Below are positions 56,268 to 64,000 of a stretch of DNA of 64,000 nt, piece by piece. Both the position numbers and the translations under genes were made by a program. Position 1 is the stretch's first letter, and the number at the start of each line of letters is the position of its first letter. The notes beneath the pieces are model-generated. The model saw only the letters and a program-made list of their open reading frames with translations, ran no database searches and was not told where the DNA came from. The DNA is from Anagrus nilaparvatae (lineage: Eukaryota > Arthropoda > Insecta > Hymenoptera > Mymaridae): NCBI GenBank assembly GCA_022575985.1, contig JAKSXM010000263.1, forward strand, positions 9,404,001-9,468,000. The letters run 5' to 3'.

Positions 56268-56680
56268 AAAAATTTTTGTTAAACTTTTCCTTCCATTTAA
56301 TATCTTTTTCTATTTTATTTGGCTTATAATTATAATGCTAAGTGACCTGAATTATGTATATCATCTAGTACCTTAAAGTCTATTATGTATTCTTAAGTCA
56401 AAAAATTATATAAAACTATCTATAAATGTGAAGTTGCCTGTATCCTGGAAATCTGCCGTTTGTAATGTACAAGTCATTACTCTTGCAAAATTCTAGAAAG
56501 GCACGCCATCTCTTGTATCTACACTTGTTCTTTTAGCGCTGAAAAACGGCCCACTATAATAAAGCTATAATTAATAGGTATTTTAACAAAAATATAGTCT
56601 ATACTTAAAAATATATATATTTAAAAATCATTTTTAAATAGCTTTTTTACATGCTTATAAAACTTTTCATCATACATATA

Positions 56681-56892
56681 GAGTGTGTCTAGAGAGAGTG
56701 ACGCCAAAGACAAAAAAATTAATTTTTATTTAATTATTACTTAAATATTATGCTTTTTTGAGTATGTTTAAAAAAAATAAAATTTTGATTAAAAAAAAAA
56801 AATTTCAAATTAAAACCGGAAGCTTAGGCGGTTAATGACGGATCCAATAAGTAAGAGGTACATCGTTGTCGCCACTCTACTTGCACACACTC
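56681..56892. mobile_element. 212-bp MITE with GAGTGTGT ends
   Basis: GAGTGTGTCTAGAGAGAGTG and the complement of CACTCTACTTGCACACACTC form imperfect terminal inverted repeats of about 25 bp. There is no gene inside. Confidence 0.6.
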
Positions 56893-57195
56893 TGCATACA
56901 TAATAGTAAGCCCCCCGATCGTTCGTCCTCTTTCGGCTTTTTTCGTTGCTATATCATCTATTATATTTTGTTTTTGCGACAATTGTAATTTCTCTGTTTC
57001 TATGCGCCACAATTTTTGATTTGCTTTCTTTGAAATCATAAAAGTTATTTACACCTGAAATGTTCTAAAACAAAATCCGAGAGGGACGAGTTAACTAATG
57101 TTATTGTTTAATTTGTTAGCTTCTTCGCTATTATTATTAATATGAATAAAATAATCATTTATTGCAGTTTCTTCTTTTTTTTTCCTCTAATTTAT
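56893..57195 (-). other. Unassigned coding-like stretch
   Basis: A minus-strand frame (57039-56824) begins MISKKANQKLWRIETEKLQL and contains RGRTIGGLTIMYA, running into the MITE. It is charged and protein-like for about 45 residues but I recognise no family. It lies between LINE ORF1 and ORF2 relics and could be part of that element. Confidence 0.3.
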
Positions 57196-57960
57196 TTATT
57201 TGCCCTGGCGAAGAAGTAGCAGCTCTTTTATTTTTTGTTTTTTAGCTAATTTTGTCTCTAAATTCATACTAAAATTCTCCACCTGTTTTTCTAAATTTTT
57301 ATTTTTAATTCTAACACTCACTAAAACTTTTCTCGCTTCTTGGAAATCGTAACTTTTATTCTCAATCTGAATCTTGTAATTTACTATTCTTGCATCTATA
57401 TTATTATTTCTTAATTCGTTTTTAATTTCTTTCATCTTATTATATTCTTCTCTTTCTGTCTTTGATAGATCATTAGCTATTGTAATATTAAATTTTTTTC
57501 TTAAAAAAAATAACTTTTCAGAAATGTCTTTTTTGAATTTCTGAGACATTAATGTTATTACAACCGGTCTTTTTCCAATTTTGAGGAATATTCTTTTAAC
57601 ACTGTCAATTAATCGATTATCTATTCCCACTTGTTGTAATATGTCAGTTATTTTACCTAAAAAGTCTCTATTATTGTCATCTTTGTCGTCTATCACATTG
57701 TAAAAAACTCATTTTTCACTCTAAGACTTGCCTTTAATGGTTCAATTTCTATTATTATACCTGTTATATCACTATTAACTTTCTTTTTATTTTCACTGTT
57801 TTCAAGCTTTATATCTTTGATTTGTTTACTATTATTTGTTATTTTTATCAATTCTTTAATTCCCGTCTCATATTTTTTTACTGTATCAGTTAAATTTAAG
57901 ATTAATCCTTTTAATTCAGTATTTGATATTCGCGAATGTGTGTATTTTGGAACGCTTTAT
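57196..57960 (-). pseudogene. LINE ORF1 relic (family F), coiled coil and RRM-like domain
   Basis: The 166-codon frame at 57696-57196 reads KRPVVITLMSQKFKKDISEK, ITIANDLSKTEREEYNKMKE and LRNNNIDARIVNYKIQIENK. This is the RRM plus C-terminal domain pattern of LINE ORF1 proteins (RPVVITF...DLTKxER...). Directly upstream (57700-57960), in another frame, is a Lys/Glu-rich coiled-coil-like segment (KLENSENKKKVNSDI). One frameshift joins the two near 57700. The C-terminal part is interrupted or short compared with intact ORF1. Confidence 0.6.
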
Positions 57961-58242
57961 TAAATTTTTTATTACGTTCTTAATTATTATTAATTATTTG
58001 TTATTATTTATTTAGTTACTTTTTCTATTTTTTTTAACGTTATTAATAAAATTTATTACTTTAGGTTATGTTACGAGTGGAGCTTCCACCGACTTTTCCC
58101 GCTGATCTCGCGCAATTTTCAAAAATTCGGTTTAAGAAATTTTAATTTTCAATCAATAAATAAATTTAAATCTTTTATGATTTTTTAAACTTTACTCGAG
58201 TGTCGTACATAGAAATTGTTAATGAATTGACCTTTTTTCGAG
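57961..58242. other. AT-rich spacer
   Basis: Nothing supported apart from a GC-richer patch at 58070-58115. Confidence 0.35.
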
Positions 58243-60517
58243 GACAAAATTATTTATTTTATTGACGTTTGTGACCCTAATTCGGGGTTCTTTTCAAAAT
58301 TTATTTAAAATTTTTTTAAAATTCATAATATTACATAAAATACATAAAAAATAAAGAAAAGTATTTAACAAATTAAAATCTTACAACTTGATTATTGAAT
58401 TTATCGCCCATTTTGATTTTTCTAAATTAATTTAAGTAATCTATCGACCTTATTGGGCTTAATTAAATAAAAAATCTTATTTATTCATTTAGCAACGTTT
58501 TGTTGGTATACCACCAACCTCGTTAGGCTAAAAATTTATTCTCAATTAACAATTTTACAAAAAATTTACAATATTATAACTATTACTAGAGACATCTTAT
58601 ATTCTTAATCAAAATCTTACATTTTCAAATGATAATTACATAAATATTAGGATGTAAAGAGTCTAATCGTAATTTAAATTTTGATGTTTTAGATTAAGAA
58701 ATCTGTAAAAAAATAAGTAAAAAAATGAAGGACAACGCGACACTATACGATTATGACTCTAAAAACTGGACAGGTGTGTCTAGGGACACGCGGATGAAGT
58801 TTACTTCTTTCTATAGCAATCGGTATAACGAACAGCTTTTAAAAGGCCACGTATTATTTCTCTAATTTTTTACTTGCCCTTTTAAAATTAAATAGTATAG
58901 AATAAGGAAAAAAAAACAATAAAAAATAGAACAGGTATAAATTAGTTAATCTTTATTAAAAAAATTTATACCCGTTCTATTTTTATCATCAAATTTTATT
59001 TGATTAAAAAGGATTTATTAAATGCATATACATATAATTAAAAAACAGTAAATAAATATAAAATAAAAGAAGTATACAAAATTATGATGTGTACCATGAC
59101 AAGAAAGAAGTAAACTTCAAAAAAATCGAATCCATCCGAACGCCATCGATTACGATCGGATCTACCTACGAACGAACTCACCCGAAAGCCCTCGATTACT
59201 TTCGGATTTACCGGCAAATGGGGATAAGTCACTATTCTGATTTTCTAATCTCGTTACGAGATCATCATGACGATTTCGTCATGACGATTCGTCATGACGA
59301 TTTTAACATGACGATTTTTTAAATTTTAACTCCTCGTAGAAAAAAACAAAGGAGATATGTACCATGACAAGAAAGAAGTAAACTTCAATAAAAGAAGCAG
59401 ACAAAATTATGATGTGTACCATGACAAGAAAGAAGTAAACTTCAAAAAAATCGAATCCATCCGAACGCCATCGATTACGATCGGATCTACCTACGAACGA
59501 ACTCACCCGACAGCCCTCGATTACTTTCGGATTTACCGGCAAGTGGGGATAAGTCACTATTCTGACTTTCTAATCTCGTTACGAGTTCATCATGACGATT
59601 TCGTCATGACGATTTTAACATGACGATTTTTTAAATTTTAACTCCTCGTAGAAAAAAACAAAGGAGATATGTACCATGACAAGAAAGAAGTAAACTTCAA
59701 AAATTAACATAATTCGCACATTCATGATGATTTAAACAATGACATACAGTAAATAATCAGAATTAATTCATAACTATAGAAGTTAAAAATATATATACAC
59801 ATTTTATCACAGAAAGTTGGTTAATATATTAATTAAAATTAATTAGTGTAATTAAGCTTTTATCAAAGAGTTTTAATTGTTTGAAAATTAACAGTTATAG
59901 ATTAAACATATATATATGCTTTAAAATTGTATGTATAGTAGTAACGTTAATATTGCTAAAGTAAATATAACTATTTGCAATAATATCATAAATCTTTTAG
60001 AATATTGATCGATGAAGTATAGATATATTTATAGGTATTCAATTTTTTAGAATATTTATATTTTTAATCTATAACGGTTAATTTTCAAACAATTAAATCT
60101 CTTTGATAAAAGCTTAATTAGACTAATTAATTTTAATTAATATATTAATCAATTTTCTGTGATATTAGGTTTATATATATTTTTAACTTTCAACAATGAC
60201 ATACAGTAAATATTCAAAATTAATTCATAAATAATTAATCATGTATAAGCGAATTATGTTAATTTATTACGTATTTTTTAATAATTTCTTAATCAGAAAC
60301 ATCAAAATTTTATATTATGATTGTACTCTTTACATCCTAATATTTATTTAATTATCATTTTGAAAATTTAAGATTTGAATTTGTTTAATACATGTCTCTA
60401 TTTTTTATGTATTTTATGTAATATTATAAATTGTAAAAATTTTTAAATAAATTTTACAAAGATCCCTCATCTAGAGGTAGAAACGTCAATAAATAAATAA
60501 TTTTATATAATTTTGTC
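58243..60517. mobile_element. 2.3-kb element with long inverted repeats and internal tandem duplication
   Basis: The ends GACAAAATTATTTATTTTATTGACG and the complement of CGTCAATAAATAAATAATTT..ATTTTGTC mirror each other. Further inverse matches run inward (for example ATTAGGATGTAAAGAGTCTA at about 58650 against TGTACTCTTTACATCCTAAT at about 60325). A second nested inverted pair lies at about 59745-59920 and 60060-60235 (TTAATTGTTTGAAAATTAAC and GTTAATTTTCAAACAATTAA). The left arm carries an extra ~250 bases. There is no transposase frame and no target duplication is visible. Confidence 0.65.
59086..59700. repeat. 325-bp tandem duplication with TCGTCATGACGA palindromes
   Basis: GATGTGTACCATGACAAGAA occurs at 59086 and 59411. 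Both units carry AATCCATCCGAACGCCATCG, TTACCGGCAA, CTCGTTACGAG and reiterated CATGACGATT words, including the exact palindrome TCGTCATGACGA at 59276-59287 and 59289-59300. A third partial GTACCATGACAAGAAAGAAG begins at about 59358 and again at about 59671. The composition is GC-richer than its host element. Open frames on both strands repeat with the unit and are not convincing genes. Confidence 0.8.
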
Positions 60518-60522
60518 TATAT

Positions 60523-63500
60523 GAGCGGCCCGCTAGAATATGGGCGCATAAAATTTTTATATAATAAAATGAAGGACAGTAAGGCACAGTAAGAATATGA
60601 AAATGCTACCACGCGCGTATATAAAATCGGGTACTTTTGAGAGCCCCCTTAATTTCATAATAAAATAGCGTTTTTTTGTGTTTTTGTTTTTTTTTAATAC
60701 AAATTTTTTTAGTAAAATAAAAAAAAAAAATTTTACCAAAATAAGAAAAATATTCATTTATTATGACGTAAAAAAAAATTATTTTTATAAAAACAATATA
60801 TTTATTACATTTTTTTTATACATTGGAATACATTTCTTAGCACATTAATATTATAATACATAAATGATTGAATATACTTTTAATTTTTTAACACATTTAT
60901 AATCAAAAACATAAACTTATAATAGAATTATTTTTTTTTTTTTTTTATTATTTTCATTATTTTCATTATTATTGTTCTTTTTATTAATACATATTGCATT
61001 AGCTTTTGTCCCAACATTTTCAAAGTGCTGCAAAATTAAATTTTTATTTTCTGGACTTAAGAATCGACACAATTTTGTAACATCTCTAATCTTATCTTGC
61101 TGAACTCCTACCTTTTGGACTTCAATTTTTTTCACTTGATTAAAATCAATTACAGTAATTTTAATATGCTTAGGTTCATCATCATAATGAACGTAAGAAT
61201 CTATTTCATTATTTGGATAAAAAATTATTCTGCGCAATTTACTTATTTGAATTTCCTTTTGCTTATTAATGGGTAAAATTGGAAAACTTTTTTCATAATC
61301 AATAAGTTTATATTCAGAGTCTTTCACAATAATAAAAGGTAAATCCCGGCTATTTCTTATTATTTCAATATATTCTTCTACATTTTCTATTTTTTCCAAA
61401 TTTTTTATCGGTTTACCGTAAAGACCAAAATTTCTGTCACATCGGTTGAACGTGTGTCCAACAACTGGAAATAAATGTTCAATTTCAACAGATAATTTTT
61501 TTGATAGGCAGGAAAAAAATTGCAAAAACAAATAATTTTTGTTTTGCCCGCCACAACTATCCGATAAAAGAACAATTTTTGTATGTTTTTCAGGGTCAAA
61601 TTCTTTCTGAATTACATGATACAAAAAATTTAATACTGTGTTGCTTCCCTTTTTTGCAAAACCTTCTAACATAAAAAACACGTAAATGTTATCTTTATTT
61701 TTCTCATCATCGCCTTTATTTTTTGAATTATGCACATGCACATTAAAAGCAAATAACCACAAAAGTCGACTGTAATATTGTTCATTTACGGGTAATTTGG
61801 GAACGGGCAAATTTTGTGCAAAATCAAATTCTATCGTAAGATATTTTTCATTTGATAGTACTTCATTTTTTAATTTTTTGTGTAAATCTACTTGATCTTC
61901 ATGCTTTTTTTTAAGAATTTTAGTTTTTGAGTTGACGTCTACCGAATATTCATAGCACAAATTACAAACATCACTTTTTGGCGATCGAATGGCAAAATTG
62001 CAGTTGTAATTAAAAAAATCAATGTATGTACTTTCACTGATAGGAGGCTCTTCTTCACCAGTAACAGTTGCATAGAAAATTAAAAACAATTCATATAGTT
62101 TTCTTAGGGTTAATGAACAATCCTCAAAATATAATAACGTTGAATATTCTCGCCTATAATGTGATGGATTGTGAGGCAGAGATTTACAATGCGCAAAAAT
62201 TATTCCCATTACCTTATTATTTAATTTTTTATTGTGCTTATACTTTCCTGCTAAATTACCTAAACTTCTTTTGTTTTGCACTTTATCACGAATAGTTCGG
62301 AGTCTTTTTTCGCTAATTTGTAAAACTTTTAAAAAAAATTCTTAGCATACATTTTCATGTCTATCCTCCATAGGAAAGTAATATGTATATTTTCTTAAGC
62401 GATAAAGGCATACAGGATTAATGTTCTTTGATTCCTGTACGGTATATAAATTTCTCAAAAAAGCATTTTGCAAAAAATAATCTCCGAAACCCCAAAATTC
62501 TAAAAAAATGATTTCTGATCATTAACAGGAATCTTGTTTGCACAATTTAGTCTTCCGCAACAGATTTCAACTTCTCGAAAAATTTTTTCTGGCACAATTT
62601 TTCCAGATTTTGATTCATACTCTAGACCAAGATTCCTGAATAATTTTCTTATCTTTTCTTTCCAATTTTCTGGAGTACATTTGCGTTTACGACCTAAATG
62701 TTTCTTCGGTGAATTCATTTTATTTTAATAAAATTTAAGGCAAAAATAATAAATTAAAGCAAATATTAAAAATAAACTTTAGGTTGAAATTATATCTGTA
62801 AGACACAAATCTTAACTTAGAACTGAATAAAATTCATCTCTTCTATAAAATAATATCTCACGCAATACAGAAATATTAAAAAATATTATTGCCTATTACA
62901 CAATTTCAACAATAAAAAAATATAAAAAATTATAAAACATGGCCATAAAATATTTTTGGAAGATGAAATTATTTTTCATTAGAATCATAAAAATAAAAAA
63001 TAAAGGTAAAAAAAATTATTATGCTTATTACATTATTTTATTAAAAGAAAGTAATAAAAAATTAGAAATTTGAATCATAAATATATTTCAGGGACATCAA
63101 AAGATATACTATTTTAAAGTTATAAGTCGTAGTTTAATTTATTTAGCTTATATTTTCCTTAAAATTTAAATCGCAGCAGTCTTGGAAATTATTTTTCAGC
63201 CAAAAATAAAAATAAAGTCAATAATATTTTTAATTTTTTTTTTACAGATTAAATTTTTTTAAATAAAAAATTTATTTAAATTTTCTTATAAAATTAATTT
63301 TTGAAAAGAATTATTTATAATAAGAAATTTATGCACATAATGGAACAAAAAAAAAATATTTTAAATAATTATATTAACAGAAATAATTATAGAGATAATT
63401 TGTTAGGAGTTTTTTGGGAACGATATTTATTATAATCATGACTTATTTATTATTTTTTTTTATGAATTATAAAAATGTGCCAATATACAAAAGAACTTAT

Positions 63501-63609
63501 AGCGACAGTTCACTTACTACGAGCCTGTTTTAGAGTTTTGCGATCTCTCTTACTTCCTATCTTTCGTATCTTTAAAAATTTTATGCGCCCATATTCTAGC
63601 GGGCCGCTC
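60523..63609 (-). mobile_element. 3,087-bp DNA transposon with perfect 37-bp TIRs and ATAT duplication
   Basis: TIRs at 60523-60559 (starting GAGCGGCCCGCTAGAATATG) and 63573-63609 are exact inverse copies over 37 bases. ATAT flanks both ends (60519-60522 and 63610-63613). It encodes one transposase on the minus strand, described separately. A four-base duplication and a DDD-type enzyme would suit the Sola superfamily; this assignment is tentative. Confidence 0.9.
60917..62718 (-). pseudogene. DDD-type transposase (Sola-like?), one frameshift and one stop
   Basis: N-terminal part 62718-62500 (MNSPKKHLGRKRKCTPENWK ... GRLNCANKI), a middle part (62500-62345; FWGFGDYFLQNAFLRNLY ... YYFPMEDRHENVC) and the long part 62341-60917. 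The first and second are separated by a one-base length change in a T-run near 62502, and the second and third by TAA at 62342-62344. The long part has a CxxC (CNLC), then EFDFAQNLPVPKLPVNEQYY, IVLLSDSCGGQNKNYLF and GHTFNRCDRNFG, giving three Asp at residues ~153, 241 and 282 counted from the codon at 62281. These motifs define a widespread arthropod family usually left as uncharacterised; its RNase-H-like nature is inferred. The Lys/Asn-rich end derives from an A-rich run. Without the two lesions the gene would be full-length. Confidence 0.75.
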
Positions 63610-63613
63610 ATAT

Positions 63614-64000
63614 GGTAAATCCGGCGCTGGTGAATTGTATTCTGTTGTAACTCCGCTCTATCTTAGTTTTGTTTCCTCAGGGAAATTTTTTGATATTATA
63701 AGGACATGTCTTTTTCTCCGTACCAAGCCACTATATACAATCGTGCATTCGGCCAGGGCATCTCTCCCACTTATCTTAAAAAGTATGGCCCTCATAACAG
63801 TAGTTGTTATAACTTCATACCCCAGCGCGCTGTATTAAGTTGATAGAAGGCGATTTTGGAATTTTTACTATTATAAATCAAATGAAAGCATACTATTTTA
63901 TAATACGCGGGTGGTATGGATTTATAAGGCGACTGTTGGTGGGCCACTGTTTTTCAACATAGTAAGTGATTCCCAGGCTCTTTACAAGTAGTACCAACTA
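63614..64000. other. Right flank, GC-richer, not recognised
   Basis: Less AT-rich than the surroundings, with an open plus-strand frame of 67 codons (MYSVVTPLYLSFVSSGKFFD...). I see no known motif. It may be the edge of another repeat or of a gene outside the window. Confidence 0.3.

Noticed and set aside
59038..59623. Paired open frames on both strands in the 325-bp tandem
   Set aside because: They repeat with the DNA unit and no family resemblance is seen. The frames owe their length to the GC-richer repeat.
63614..64000. Possible gene edge with a 67-codon frame
   Set aside because: No recognisable motif and too short. Recorded only as an unassigned flank.

Overview
The window looks like nuclear DNA of an insect. 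It is very AT-rich (by eye about three quarters A+T), has spliceosomal introns, and is dominated by transposable elements of animal type. The only host gene recognised with confidence is Hairless (H), the insect Notch-pathway co-repressor, on the minus strand. The extreme AT content, the LINE types and the solitary Hairless gene would fit a parasitoid wasp (Hymenoptera), but that assignment is inference.

Layout. Two consecutive Hairless exons lie at 37095-37484 and 5035-5444. Their phases match exactly (phase 1 donor, phase 1 acceptor), so an intron of about 31.65 kb separates them. This intron is a transposon graveyard: a solo LTR carrying a 213-bp MITE, a Polinton/Maverick integrase relic, a GAGAC-rich element, an isolated histone-type 3' stem-loop, a Helitron helicase relic broken by a 225-bp inverted duplication, LINE 3' ends, a nearly complete two-ORF LINE (21.66-25.96 kb), a Harbinger relic, a 3.4-kb LTR element with identical LTRs and no ORFs, and an unrecognised set of same-strand exons at 34.3-35.4 kb. 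Downstream of the second Hairless exon, at the left edge of the window, lies a five-exon, uninterrupted Transib (RAG1-related) transposase gene (52-2792, minus).

Right of 37.5 kb no host gene was found. This part holds an AT-rich ~115-bp satellite interrupted by a LINE, which is itself interrupted by a second LINE with a clear target duplication. It also holds a second solo LTR, a tRNA-like sequence, a 2.2-kb foldback element, several TIR elements, a 1.48-kb near-perfect palindrome built of GGGCC-bearing modules, another LINE relic, a 2.3-kb inverted-repeat element with a 325-bp tandem duplication, and a 3,087-bp DNA transposon with perfect 37-bp terminal inverted repeats. The last carries a DDD-type transposase broken by two small lesions.

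How parts relate: the window is mostly a record of nested insertions. The two elements that look youngest are the LTR element at 30.7-34.1 kb (LTRs identical by line-by-line comparison) and the Transib (no stop in 704 codons). The 60.5-63.6 kb element has perfect TIRs but a broken gene.
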